DNA of 64,000 nt from Rapana venosa. Lineage: Eukaryota; Mollusca; Gastropoda; Neogastropoda; Muricidae. How positions within the stretch are numbered: the stretch's first letter is position 1; each line of letters opens with the position of its first letter. The translations under genes were made by a program, and so were the position numbers. Location: the NCBI GenBank assembly GCA_028751875.1, contig CM054144.1:22528526-22592525 (forward strand). The letters are read 5' to 3'. Positions 25,600-56,135 of the stretch are shown piece after piece. Under the pieces are notes generated by a model. The model saw only the letters and a list, made by a program, of their open reading frames with translations. It searched no databases and was not told the DNA's origin.

Positions 25600-26360
25600 T
25601 ATATTATAACACAACTTCTCTCATCTCTCATACATACATGTATCTTTATCTTTATGAGTTAGTTGTGCTGACTTGCTATCTTATAAATTATAATAATATT
25701 GTGTTGAAAGCTTCATCATTGAAAAGAATAATGTTCCTAAATCAGTAAATGTTGTATTATAATGTGTTCAGTTTTTGTTATTACTATCACTGTATCAGCT
25801 GTCCTTTTCAAGGCTTTTGTGCTTAAGTTGTTAACAACATGGTGACATGAAACTGAAACTGAACGATAAAGAATCAAATCAGAATGTTTGAAATGCATAC
25901 TACTAGTACTAGTAGTAGTACTGTGCATATTTAATGCATTGCCATTATAACTGGCAACATACAATTTTTTATTGATGAGCCTACTTATCTGTTATGCATG
26001 CACATTATAGTATATTATATGTTATTATTAATTTATTATAAATTAGTTACTAGTGGTTTGATTTTAACCATGCCATTGCCATTAAGTCCAGACTAGTATC
26101 AGTGAGTAGCATTTAGTACTATCAATCATAGTATGAGTGATCACTCAGTAAGTAACCCTATGTATGGACCTTTCGGCTTTCCACTTTTCCAGTGAATTGA
26201 TTGTTAGTTATTGTATAGCAAATAGATTTTAAAAGCAAAACAAGCTGAAGGTAGCCATCACTGCCATCAGGTGCCATGATTATGATACAACTTATCTGTG
26301 TGGAACTGCCATCTCTGCAAGTTCAGGCATGCATACATGTGTGATTTTAATCATTATATG

Positions 26361-26418
<58 letters not shown>

Positions 26419-28600
26419 CATTTCTTTTCTGCCATGATTTCCAAAGCCTCCCTGCTTTGAAGCTTCACACATAGAGCTAAATATGTGATTAACAATTCAG
26501 AGAGAGGATAATCTGGTGAGGATTTTCTTTTGAAATAGATGTCAGGAAAGAATTCCCTTTTAGCTATGATAACCCACTTTCCCTTTGCAGTTTCTCCTTC
26601 ATTCCTCTATCAATCTGAAATTGATTTATGAACTAGTTTATAAATATCATTACTACGACATTAGGCTAGCTCAGATTAAAGCTTCAGGATTGTCAAGTTT
26701 GTGATTTAAAAGAAAACAACCCACAAACACAGGGGAAAGGGGGTTGCTACATCAGTAAAACTTGTTGATGGTCTGTGTTGACCAAATAGGGTAAGTATTC
26801 ACCAAGCTGAGCTCCATGATTGATATAACTTTTAAAATTTGCAGTTTATGTGGCTGAACTGGAGATGATCCTTAGTGATATATTACTTAATTTAGTTTAC
26901 AACAGATGTACTTCATGTAGCACTCTAGTTTTCAACAGACAGACACTGACACACTGAGACACTACAGCACTGAACACTACCAAAAAGTAATCCAGATAAG
27001 TGCAAGTCTTGTGTGGATGTCTGCGTCACACTGGCCTGACATTGATTGATTGCTTTATGCATGTGGACTTACAGCTTTAGGATTGTGACAGAAAACATGT
27101 GTGGGTGTGGCTGTGCATGATGGCTAGGATTAGCCTCATTAGGGATAAAGAAGTGTCGCTAAAATCAATGGCAGTGATGCTTGTCATTGGGGTTTTGCCA
27201 GAGTTCCTTTTAATTTTGAGTAATTGCATAATTAGTAGTTGTCAGGACTAAATCCACTTCACTTTTTTTGGTGGTTGCTATGACATGAAATGCACAGGTC
27301 TATAGACTGAAGGATGATCTCTGAGCTGTGCCCTACAGTGAACCAAATGGTACATCACAACCTGTTGTCAGTGTTATGTGATGAACTGTACATGGTGTAT
27401 GATTATGGTTATGACTCTTGTGATATTATATATATATATATATCTTATATGTTTGGCAGGACTGGACTGCCGTTAATTTGTTAATTCATATGATGTTACT
27501 GTTAGTCACACATGCATTTAGATTAAAAAAAAAAATGAATTTCAGCATAAAATGCCAATGTACCCACTCCTGTCCATTATGCAAGTGAGCATGCATCATA
27601 GTATACATATTCTATGTCCATGCTTGCAGTTGTACTCGGTCATGCACATGGCATAGGTACAGACATAAAATAAAATACATGTATGCATGCATAACATATA
27701 AACTTGTATACATTTGCAAATCATATGCATGCACATGCATACATGTAATATGTGTACATGTGTATGCATGATCACACACACATAAATACACATACATGCA
27801 TACATTATTTTATACTTTTGTGCACTGGAAATATTCATCATGATTCATGTTTATCACATCAGTTGCTAGTCATGAATGTTAACTGTAATCATATCGTATA
27901 AAAGCAGACAGAATGACAGTCCAAATTGTCATGAACACATAAAAACAAATCAATTATATATAATATTGAAGAAAAGGAGAAACAACACAAAAACCACAAC
28001 AAAACAAAACAAAACAATCACTTGCAGAGCTCCATTAACTGGTTGTGCATAGCATCTATAGCTCTACAAGCTTTTATTTTTATTTTTAATTTCAACCCAA
28101 CTACTTTTTCTTCTGCGTGTGTGTGAGAGAGACATGTGGAGAGGGGGTGGGGATGTGCTGGGAGGAGGGTTGTGAAAATGCATGCATATATGATACAGTT
28201 ACTTTATGACTTGTGAAGGATTAGTACTTTATACTACCCACATGGGATTAAAAAAATGTTTTGTAAAATGTCACCAAAAAAAATGCTGTAAACTATTTTC
28301 ATGCTTTTGCATAGAAACTTAGAAGATGATGCATCTTTAAAAAAAACAAAAAACAAATCTAATGTAGTGCAGAGGTTCAGTACAAATAGGTGTGTATGTT
28401 CAGTGTATGTCATGTGATCAATAATCATTATTGTTGAGATTTGATGAAAGGCGTAGACAGTTTCAGCTTTGTATTATCAGACTGAAAGTGTATCATAGTT
28501 ATACCGTCTTCTTCCATCGTGACATTTGGAATCTGAATCACTCCCAGGCACATCAGGATCAGTGTAAGGGGTGCGTTGTAGTTACCAATCACTGAATCAA
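25600..28600. other. Intergenic, upstream of the PP2C gene, no gene seen
   Basis: AT-rich unique-looking sequence with (CA)n at 26362-26418, an AT tract near 27427 and many ATGCATAC words at 27.6-27.8 kb. The PP2C promoter or a 5' UTR exon should lie here or further left. A TATAAAAG at 27897 is only a weak candidate. Confidence 0.5.
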
Positions 28601-28647
28601 TGTGATGAAAATTTGCTGAATGCGTGCAGCACAAGACTAGGACAAGC

Positions 28648-44889
<16,242 letters not shown>

Positions 44890-47600
44890 ACCTGGCCCTG
44901 ACCGTGTGCATGGGGTAGGGGGATTTGTGAGAGAATGGTTGACGAGAAGGAGTGGTGAGGTTGCTCTGTTGTATAATTTATTTTCATCTTACTTTTTATG
45001 CCATGTGTGTCAGAAAGAGAGAGAGAGAGAGAAGAGGATGGAATGTGATGTTGGATAGTATAAAAGTGGACCGTACAGTAGCTGAATGCCTGTGAAGAAG
45101 AAAAGATTATATATATTTTATTTATTGTCCTTTGATTGCAAAGGTTGGTTTAAATGAAAAATATTTCCCTTCAGATTTTAATATTCAAGGAGAGCTGTTT
45201 TAGCATGGTATTAATGTTGAAAGTGTGTATATTTGTGTACAGTTTAAAACAAAGAGTAAAAGAAGAAAAAAAAAAGAGTGGCTTGGACTCTGGTGTGTCA
45301 TAATTGTTGATGTTTCCACTGTTTTGAATGTGATAATGGGGTTTTGTTTTCCAGCATGTGTGATGTGTGGCACATTTGCTGGCTGGTGCAGTTACAACTG
45401 TGTTGTGAAACATGTAGCGCTCAGCTCTCATCCACCTGTGGGTCAATGTTTGCCATGTAACCCATTGTACATGATCTTTATTTGTCTTCCTTGCTTTCTT
45501 CATGCTCTCTATGTTTTTTGTTTGATTTCGTATCTCATAGGCATTGCACCTTTTATTTAGTTTGCTTCATTGTAATATTGTTTATGGTGACTTCATGTTT
45601 TTGGTTTCTCAACTCGCAAGAGTTTTTGTTGAATGTCTGTTCCTGTTTGACACACTTCTTACATTCTAACCTTGATGTATTCACCTCTTATCCCGGCTTT
45701 CATTATGGCAGGCACATGAGAATTGAGATGTGGATTTAGAAGTTTAGGAAACATTTGTTGATTAAATACAGAGTTTGGAAGAAAAGTAAAACGGCACAAA
45801 AGCAAAGCTACTAACTATAATACTGACATCAAACAGATCATCTAATGAATAATAAAACAGTAGCCCAGAGGCATACTTTTATATTATAGGTAAAAGAAAA
45901 AGCTGTATTTGTCAGTGAGAACAAATCTTTTGTTGTTTTGAGTATCTGTAGGCCCAGTGAAACATGCAGTGACAGACAATCATGACTTGCTAGTGCCTTC
46001 GTCTTTGTCTTGCAATTCCCAAAGGGAGTTAACCATGTACCACCTACACACCAAGAGCAGACTTTACTTAATTGGAAAAATCAAAGACTGATCTTGGTGC
46101 CATTGTATATCTGCAAAGGGTAATAATCAGACAGGAGGGTGAACTACCCAACTGCAACAGCATTAAAACCTCAATGGCAACAATTTCAACACTGAAGGCT
46201 TCAAATATTTATCATTAGATTGATTGATTTTTCTCTGCTGTTCAGATTTTTCTTTTTGTTGTTAAAAAAAACAACAACCCAAAATTAGCGGAGTATTCTC
46301 TGCTTTGTTGCACGAACATGCTGGAGAGTTAAATGGTGTCTGCTGAAAATGTTCACACAGTAAACGTGGGTCAAAAAGTGAGAATGATTTAGCTCCATGC
46401 TGAGGCAGTGTAAACCAAATTGTCACATCTGTGAATTTTTAACTAAACTTCTAAATAACTGTACCTGTTATTGGCCTATTTGCACCCCCTCCTTTTATGG
46501 AGGATGTGAAATATACTGCTCCTGCTTCCCTCTTTCCTATCTTCCTTTGACTTTCCCCTTTTATTCGGAAATGCCACACTGTCTTCTCCATTTATTATCC
46601 ACACAGTCCCCACCGTTCTACTTTTCCCCTCCCTACTTTTCCAGTCCTATCAGTTTTTCTGCCATGTTTTTCTCTCAGGACACTTGACAAAACTACAGTG
46701 TGTCACTGAGGCAAATGTGATGAGGCCAATCATCACAATGTCCTTCTTCCATAGTCCCATCATGTGGAGTATTGCTAAATTTTGTGCCATGATAAAAATC
46801 TAAACCATTCTTGTCAGCTTCAGAGATTGCCATGTATCTATGATCTCGAGTTCACTGAGTCTTGAAGGCTTTAAAAAAATATACATATAAAAAGTGTTTT
46901 CTGTCAAAAACGCGTTTTGAGGATTTTTTTCTCTGCCTAGTCGTTCTTAACGTTTAAGAATGTAGTATTACAATACCTGGATGGCTGGATGCTTGTAATA
47001 CCCTGCTAACCTCCAGCACAGGTACAATAATGTCATTGTGATGATTTGCATCCCATGCTAGGGATAGACTTATGAAATAAATTAGATACCAAGATTAGAG
47101 TGTGACATTAACCCCTTTTACAGGCTCTGCCTTCCCCTCACCTGAATTTTAAAGACCGATGTGAAAAGTAACATAAATTACAGTGGAAAATAGCAAGTGG
47201 TTATTGGCAGAGAAAAATTATGGGTTTTTTAATGCGTGTGTGTGTGTGTGCATGCGTGTGTGTGTATGTGTATAAATAGGATTGGAGTTAGACTGGTTAA
47301 AAAACAAAAAAAACCCTCTTTTATTGTCAAGGAAACACACACACACATGCACATGTGCAGACTCACATACACACTACTCACACAATAGCATGTCACATTC
47401 TAACACATAGGAAAGTGTGAAGTTCAGAAGACTTGATGCAGTTTCAACAAGAAGTAACTGATTTGAAATGTTTCCTGATTCAGTACCATTGGCTCTTTAA
47501 ATGCAGCAAATGTACACTGAATAGTGGACATTCACAACACCATAGAAATGGTTCCAAAGTATTTTCGGTGGTTTTGGAGGGTAAGGTTTTACTGCTTTTC

Positions 47601-47631
<31 letters not shown>

Positions 47632-48665
47632 TTAACAGATTCGCTGCTGCAGCTGCCAAAAAACCAAAACAACACCCCCCTACCCCCCACTCCCCCAAAC
47701 CACTTGTGAAAAAGGGGTCAGATACTTTTTATTTCTTTTTCAGTTGATACAGGTTTTCCACCAATTCAGCAGACACCTTTAATCACTCAAAAAATGGACC
47801 ATTAAAATCTCATTGGTGTCATTACATGTCGACCAGATATGGATCATGTCCTCTGCTTTTCTTGAGGTTGACTCATCATTCTCTGTCTTTCATCATAGTC
47901 ATATTTTTCTTATTCCCTTTCATCTTTTTTCACCATTCTTATTCTCATATCTTATTTCTTATTTTCATTTCTGTATGGCTACACTTGTCTCTCTCTTTTT
48001 GAAAGTGGAGCAAGCATGTTCTTCACGGTTTGACTTGAACAATTATTTGCTTGTATTTTGAAAGTACCATAAATGTATCAGTTTTATATGCAGCATGAAT
48101 TTGCAGATGTTGAGGAAGATGGTGTATTGTGTGTTGGTTTGTTTTATGCCTGTTTGGGGTTTTATTGGACTCATGCATTGTGCTATGTTAATCTCTGTAG
48201 ACTTTTTTGAATGATGTGAAAGCAGATGAGCATGAGTGTTATTGTTCAACTGCTTCTGCTGTTATTTATGTTGGATAGTTTTGTTGTGTTCAGATTAAAG
48301 TTGATCAAGTTCATACATGAATCATTAATTCTGTAAGAGATTGTAAATTTTCAAATGTTAGTTCTTATTTTTGATCAGCCCCAGGTCAGAAGACAGCCTT
48401 GTCGCTGCCTAAGAATAGGATTGCGAAAAACAGATTTAAAAAGAAATGGCCTACAATTTTGAGGGGGGCAAGGGCAAGAGTTGAGGAAGAAAGTATTTGG
48501 TTTTAGCTTGAAAATGGCATTATTTAGATGGGCATAAATCATAAGACTTTTTGTTTTCTGTCTAAAATGTCTATTAATCACCCACCTGTATTTGTAAGTT
48601 TTGCTTGCTCCCAAACACATGAAGATGAACATGAAAGTTCTCCAGCTCAAAATGTTTTAAGGTTA

Positions 48666-48711
<46 letters not shown>

Positions 48712-49725
48712 AAAAGCATAGCATCTTGTACTCTGTGTTTTAATAGATTATTTGCTGCTTTCACAGAAGCACTGGGTTGTGGGGATTCACAAAAAAAACC
48801 CAACCCACATGATAGGAATAGTTCAAATTATTCAGACTTTTCATTTTCAAAGGTTTATGATGAACATATATTCAGCAAAGAATAATGTATCTGATGTTTT
48901 AAGAAGACTTATACTGCACCCCCACCCATATTCTACTCCAACCCGTACCTCCCACCACTCTTTTTGAGCTTGTATCTTTTCCTCAAACCTGCTTATGCCT
49001 TTTATCCAAATATATAAGTCAGTGTGTCCGAGAAGAGCAAGCTCAGCTTTTTTGCATTGTTAGCTTAAACGTGTTGAAGATCTTCCAGAGAGATAGAGAG
49101 AATAGAGAGAGTGGCATGTTCTTTGTCCTTTCAGGATTGCCTTCGAGATTAGCTAATGGAAAAACAAGATCGAGGAAGAAGCCATAAGTGTGGTGTGCTG
49201 GTTGTAGCCTTTGCATTGTGTCTTACAGCTTTTTCTATACTCTTTTGGGATGCCGCTAGTGCTTGTTCACGCTGTCGTGTTCTTCCTTTGCAGTTGTGAT
49301 TACCCGTGCCCGCCCACCCCCAAAAACCAAAGTGAAAGAAAAGGAGACAGAAATGAGATACATTATTTTTGGGAGATATTGTGTTTTGCTCTGGATACTG
49401 TTTGTAGATGCTTGAATATGTGAAGGCCTTACCATTTGCCCTTTGCCCTTGGAGGTTTGTCTGATTTTATTTTGAATGTTTTTTTAAAAATGTGCAAGTA
49501 ACTATTTAGCATGTCCCCTTTACCTTAGTTATTTCCTGTCTAAGCTGAAAACTAATCCCTTTATTTATCTTTGATCACTCAAACTATCAGGCGTATGCGG
49601 CTGCACACATACATATGTACACATGAAAGTGTATGCATTCATATTCAAACAAGCATATAGACACATACACAGACATACAGACACAGACAACCACTCAAAC
49701 ATACGCACGCACGCACACACACACA
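44890..49725 (+). other. Downstream of PP2C: 3' UTR and flank, no coding exon seen
   Basis: T-rich unique-looking sequence. The first AATAAA is at 45851-45856, 0.96 kb after the stop. (GT)n lies at 47604-47631 and 48668-48709. No splice-bounded coding segment was recognised on either strand. Confidence 0.55.
45851..45856 (+). promoter_or_regulatory. Candidate polyadenylation signal of PP2C
   Basis: AATAAA in TGAATAATAAAACAG, the first such hexamer after the stop codon. Later candidates lie near 51828, 51864 and 52768. Confidence 0.35.
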
Positions 49726-49892
49726 CATCTTGTGCACACGTTAAAACCCGTTCTGCTTTTCGGAAGAGCAGGCCATTATGTGCCGTGGGAACGGATGACA
49801 TTTACAAAACTGCATACACATGGGGACTGGATGTAGAAAAGCACATCAGTGCTTATTTCATTATTCTTGAAATTAAAGAATAATAAAATAAA
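49726..49892 (+). mobile_element. SINE-A body copy, 5' truncated
   Basis: It starts at ACATCTTGTGCACACGTTAA and continues with GAGCAGGCCATTATGTGCCG, TGCATACACATGGGGACTGG and GCACATCAGTGCTTATTTC. The tail is AAATTAAAGAATAATAAAAT. It is the only SINE-A copy found between 23.4 and 59.8 kb. Confidence 0.88.
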
Positions 49893-52458
49893 CACTCACA
49901 CATGCACACCATAGCAAAATGAACCATCACACATGTATTGTCTTGGTGATAGGCAGCATCACAAGTTTAATCTATTTTTGTAAGACATTTTTTTACCCCA
50001 CCACTTTAACAAAGGGTGCTAAATTTTGAAGCTCAAGACTCATCAACACCAGCTGATTGCTTGCTAAAGCCATAGGGTAAGTTCATACCAAACATGAACA
50101 TAGATCATGGTCACAGACTTAAACATTCAGTGTTGCCTGATTCAGATGGGAAAATCAGCAGTCGCGGCAAGAGATTATGGTGGTGGTGTTCCATGGCCTT
50201 GTCAGGTTTGACCCTTCACTGTTCGAGAATAGAGGACAACTTGCCGTTTGTGTAGTGTTGTGCATTCATCGCGACGTCATTCCGTGATAGCCATCTGTTT
50301 CCATCCATCTTTGGTGTGAGCATACCTGTACTGTAGACAGTCTAACAGTTGAAAGGATGTCACCCTCATGATGATAACATCCTGTAATTGTCACTTGTTG
50401 CCACGTGTTGAAATATAGAATGTAAATTGTGATTGAAAAGCTTTAAATTGGTGATTGGAAACATTTATTGCCAAAGTAGGCAATCGTTCTTAACGTGTGA
50501 CTGTGATGTTTGAATTGCTTAGCATATTACTGTTTCACAAAGCAAAATAGCATATGTTTCAGCTATTGTCACCTCTCTATGATCATTTTATTCTACCAAA
50601 TCTTATTATAAATGTAAAGATTTATGTTGATAAATTTTCTAGCTCGTAGAAATGTGAATAGTAAGGAATATACACCATAGCAAGGCAAGGAGTGTAGCTG
50701 CTTAATTAAGTGCATGAATTAAAACATTGTAGAGCTCTGTTTTCAAAAACAGGAGAGAGAGAGACACACACACACACAGAGAAAAAACAAAAATGTGTAA
50801 AGGAGATACAGTCACAAGGGAATTACTCGAGGAGAGAGACATCACATAGAAACCCATCACAGATTGTCAAGCATGACTTTACCATGTCCATCAGGTACCC
50901 ATTCTCCTCCCCCCCCAAAAAAAAAAAACAAAAAAAAAAACACCCCACCAACAAAGCAAACCTTCCTTTTGTCTGCTGGTTCTCAGTCATATCTGTATTG
51001 GTGATGATTTTTGTTATTGTTGTATGTTTGCTTTTTTCCCTTTTGTCTCTTCCCTCCCCCTCTTTCCACCAGCAAGAAGAAAACATTTGTAGAAGCATGA
51101 TTAAGGCTAGTTCGGTGATTGAACAAAACAAACAAACAAAATATTCGCCTTTGGAGTCAGCCTGGTCACAGAGGCCTAGCAAATTGTTATGACAGTAGAA
51201 GAGTACATGGAGATCCTTAAGATGGTTCATACTCTTGTCTGCCCTGGTGCAGTCATAGAATGTTTGAAATCAGGCATAAATGTGCGTTTAGGGAAAGTTG
51301 AGGGGAGGGGGGATGGGAGTGGTTAGGAAACAGTATTGCTCAGTGTTTGTGTACTAATATCTTCTTGTTATAGTGTACAATAAGCCAAGATGCATTATTT
51401 CACATAATGGGATTTTTTTAATGCTGAAAGAAATATAAGTTGTTGGTTGTTTTTTTAAATATAGTTAAAGTCTAAATTCCTGTACACTTTTCTGTCTGTT
51501 TTCCTCTATTCTTATATATGGTGGATTTGTTTCTTGCATCTTCATTTTATGGTTTTCCCCCACATCCTTCACTATTATCTTTGTAGTTTTGGCCTTCTGC
51601 ATCCCGATTATCCTAGCCTTCCTTCCTTTAGTGTTGTGTGTTCTGCCTTTGGGGATGTGAGAGCTTCAGTTTATGTTGCCATTGTTTATGTCATTGATAT
51701 TCCAGTCATGAAAAGTCAGATTTCAGATGATCTCACTTGTCGCTTGTGCATTTTCACTTGTTCACTGTATGATCCTAAAGTTGGGAGCCTCCCAGTCCCT
51801 TCTCACTCATGTTCCTTGTAAATAAGAATAAAACTGTGTACATGTATATATATATATCTTATGAAATAAACAGTATGTTTTATTCCAAAGGAATACCTTG
51901 TGAATGAAATAGTTAGTCAAAATATGTACTGTGTAATTTTAAGAAACTATGGAAGCATTTTGATTGGGATGGGTTGGGGGGGGGGGGGGAGGAAAAAAAA
52001 TCCATGTTATAGCCGTATAGTCAGAGAAAGATTGCGCATATCTTTAAAATTTCTCCATTTTAGATGCTTTGTCGTTATCATTCAAACTGCCCTCTGTTTT
52101 CGTTATTCTTGGTCCATGATAAGACTATTTTTGATGGATTGGGATTATTTTTTTCTGTGTAAAAAGAAAGCCCAGTTGAGCATCTTTTTTAAAATCACTT
52201 TTATGATTTTAGTTGTTTGTGTTACATTTTTTAGAACTTGATTTTTGGTTTTCAGTTTTGGTTTGCTGTATTATTCTGTTGGTGATAGATATGCAGTTGA
52301 TTATTGATATAACAGATGTACAGTTTGCTTGGAAATTTTGATTTTGATTTGAATGTTTTTTGTTCTTTTGTTCTTTTCGAAACGTAGATTTGATGCCGAA
52401 ATTTGAATTTTGCAACATGTTAGCTTTGCTAGTATGGGTTGAGATTTGGTTGCATTGC

Positions 52459-52489
<31 letters not shown>

Positions 52490-52575
52490 CATTGTTTTAT
52501 TGTATTTTCTTTCTAGTTTTGATTATGTTGACTGATTTTTGTTTTATGGTCTCTGACTTCTTCTTTCCATTGTCA

Positions 52576-52649
<74 letters not shown>

Positions 52650-53384
52650 ACTTTATCTTCATCTGTCTGTCATCTCATTTGAATTTTCTCCCCATTTTTC
52701 CTTTCTCTTTGTATTTACTCGCATGTTTATCTGTGGATGCAATGTGTTAACAAAATCTTCCAAATGAAATAAATGGAGATTTTTTTTAAAATCTACAGTT
52801 ATCATTAACATGTTGCTTGTGTTCTGCAAACTTTTTAAGTGATGTGGTCAGAGTGGCTTGCTTCCATTGGTTTTATTAACTCATGTACTTGTGTCAACTG
52901 ATCTAAACAGGTGAGTTGATAAAACTGCTAGATCCAAGACTGCATGTGTGACTGAAGTGTGGGAACATACGGATCGATGAAACCACTAGACTCGGGGTTC
53001 ATGTGTCTAGTCTCTAATGCGTGAGCCATGTCATGAGTTACGTCTCTGCCACATCGCTTGAGGAAAGCCTGGCTTTCAGCCCAAAAGCTTGCAGAAAACG
53101 AGCAGCATGCCGACAACCCTAGTTTTGAACTCTTCATTTATTTAATGCAAGTAAAAGGAAACAGCCTATTTCCACTAAAGAAATACCAGTTATCTCTTAG
53201 CAATAGTGAATGATGCAACGACAAAAATAGGTGGTGTACAAGAGATAAGATTCTTTCCAGTATTGGAACTTAAAAGTCTTTCCCTCCAGTTGCAAGAAGC
53301 AGACAAGCATGTGACTGTGTGCTTGCATGCAGAAACATACACACTTATACTTTCATGTACATAGTTGCTGTATCAGTGTGCCCA

Positions 53385-53386
53385 CA

Positions 53387-53432
<46 letters not shown>

Positions 53433-53434
53433 TG
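53385..53434. repeat. Perfect 50-bp AT-rich palindrome
   Basis: CAGGCATATAT..ATATATGCCTG: an (AT)n core bounded by CAGGCA and its reverse complement TGCCTG. Confidence 0.95.
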
Positions 53435-53502
53435 CACATGCACCCCCTCCCCCCACACACACACTCACTGCACATACATATATGCTTGTGCATGCACATT
53501 TA

Positions 53503-53614
53503 CACACACACACACACACACATTTACACACACACACACACACATTTACACACACACACATACACACACACATTTACACACACACACTCATACACACACA
53601 CACCACACACACAC

Positions 53615-53672
<58 letters not shown>
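53503..53672. repeat. (CA)n microsatellite with CATTTACA interspersions
   Basis: Blocks of ACACAC separated by CATTTACA at about 28-30-bp spacing, then about 60 bp of pure CA. Confidence 0.95.
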
Positions 53673-53673
<1 letters not shown>

Positions 53674-56060
53674 GAGTTTCACTATCACAACAGAACTTTG
53701 AGCCAGGAATAAACATTCCATGTGGAAGCTTGCCTTACACTTGCTGTTATTCTTTGCATAACGAAAAAAGAAAGCAATAAGAAAGAAAATGATAATAGTC
53801 TGTTACTGCATTGTTATGTCTGCTTGGCAGCAAGTTCATGGCACTGTACTGTACCACAGGCCAGTTTGAAACTGCAAGCAAGGGATGCAGAGCATCAAGG
53901 ACACGGAATAAATTCTACCAGTGTAAATTGAAGGGGAAAGAGTGTTTTATGAAATGTACAAAGCTGAAAATATGTATTTCAGTCATGAAGTACCCCTCCC
54001 TTTTATCTATTTATTTGTTCATCTGTTTGGATGAAAATGGTGACAAAAAGAAAAACACACATTTTGGATTGTTCAGAGGCCTGTAGACTATGAACTGAAA
54101 GGAGTGGGGTGTGGGAGAGTGTTCAGCAGCTGTTTAAAAACTTGTCGGTCCATGGATTATTAATTCTGTCAGTGTTCATTTTGAATGTAGTCCACAACTT
54201 TATAAATAGTTACCATTAGGTTTCCACAGCTGTGTCTTTGTCATTCTGACATGTAAAAAGATGAGGACATGGCGAACAAGATTTAGTTTATGGGTGTGAA
54301 GGACAAGAAACACCTGGAGAAACTTTCTGATCTGTACTTAAGTAGTTGTCATAGAGAAGAATGGGGGCATTGGGTGCCGGGGAACGTTCAGCAACAACAG
54401 CAGCAGTTTCTGCTGTTCTTCATTGAAATGTGAAATAAGGGGTAGTGTACATGTGTGTGTGTGTGTGTGAGACAGAAGAAGTGAAAGAAAGAGGTGTTTG
54501 GTTGACATACTCAAGTGGTAGCGTTAAATTGATCAGAGTTCGGCAAGGTACTTTTGTTTATTTTGATGATTTTTTTCCCCCCTCTATTGATCAGATTTTT
54601 AGTTTGGAGTATAGTCTCTTGAAGAAATGCATAGAAAAGTTTATGTAAACCAACCTTGTAGAAACCAGAGTTTGAAGATTGTTCACACATACTGTGTGGT
54701 GTTAAGGTGATTTTTTTTTTCTATCAAAATAAGAAAATACATTTCAACGGATGTAGTGAAAAATATAAGGAAACACTTCATGGAAAGACATTTTTTAAAA
54801 ACAATGTATTGATATTTTTGGGTATAATGAATGGATAGAACAAATATATCGTCAAAACCGTTCAGCCAAGAATACAAGTTTCCATTGTTGTGTGTACTAA
54901 ACCATGTTCTGCATAGAAGATGAGCTTTTCCTGTACATAGTGAAGTCAAAAGATTACACCTCTGGTTCAGTGCAGAAGAGATAGGTTCCTTCCTCAATAT
55001 ATAGTTAGTTTGATGTAGTCATGTAAAGAGAACCATTCACCTCACGTATTCTTTTTTTTTAATCACAAGGTCACATTTCCAGCATCAGTATCACTTTATC
55101 ACACACTGAGCATCTTGGCCAAAAGGATTTGTTTCCTCTTATCAAGGGGGGAAAACCCTAAGTCGCCCACCAAATACACAGACTCTAATTTAACAAAACT
55201 ATTGACACTAACTTAGTTCTGTGGCCTATTTAATTTCATTAGTTACTAACTTACCCGAGTGTCTTTTTACCGATTGAGTGAGGGAGTGCAGCTAAAAATT
55301 CGCTCTTCAGCATGTATTTGTGAGGGTTTGCTGGCTTTATCATTTGACAACACTCTGAGAAGACTCAAATGAAGTTGAAAGCTGGCAAAACTGACAATAA
55401 CTGTATTAATGAAAACTGCAGTTTTCAATAACTCAGATGGTAGAGAAATCATTTACTTGATTGTCTAACTTAAGCTTTCTGTACCACTGTGGTTCAGAGT
55501 ATGAGATTCGTCCCTTTTGATTAGAGTTTAAAGACCTATGCATATGTTTCGGTTTGTGTTTATTAGCCAGTGTAGTATTATTACTTGTTATCAGCATCTT
55601 TAAGTCTTTCAGTTGGAGACCTATACAATGTGTACACAAGCGTTTGTTGAGGTGGTGATGTCGTTTTGAACTGAACGCTTGGCGGCGAGACTGAACGTCA
55701 CTCCTGTTGTTGTATTACGATACCCTTAGTGTCTTTGAATCCAATCTGCTCAGAAACTTCTTCCATCTGTGTGTATATTTTGCTTGAATATGTGTATGTG
55801 TGTATGTGAGTGCTTGCTGGCCATTGGTCTGTTTGTATGTAACACTGCCTTAGACTTCCAAGCGAACACGTTCTGTCTTAAAAATGTGATGATGTATTGT
55901 TTCTTGTGGTGATATGTATTGACCTATTTATTGAAAAGGAGGAATGTGTTTTCTTAATGGCATTCTCCCATATAGTGTGCTGAGAAATACCATTAAAGCA
56001 ATAATCTCACCTTTTCTCTGCCTTTCTCACTCTCTCTGTTTCTCTCCATCTGCCTGTCCG

Positions 56061-56135
<75 letters not shown>

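Noticed and set aside
27897..27904. TATAAAAG as the PP2C promoter
   Set aside because: A lone TATA-like word 745 bp from the ATG in AT-rich DNA. No initiator or transcript evidence.
52900..53137. GC-richer island with a 69-codon minus-strand frame
   Set aside because: It may be an old retroelement fragment, but I could not match it to a family with confidence.
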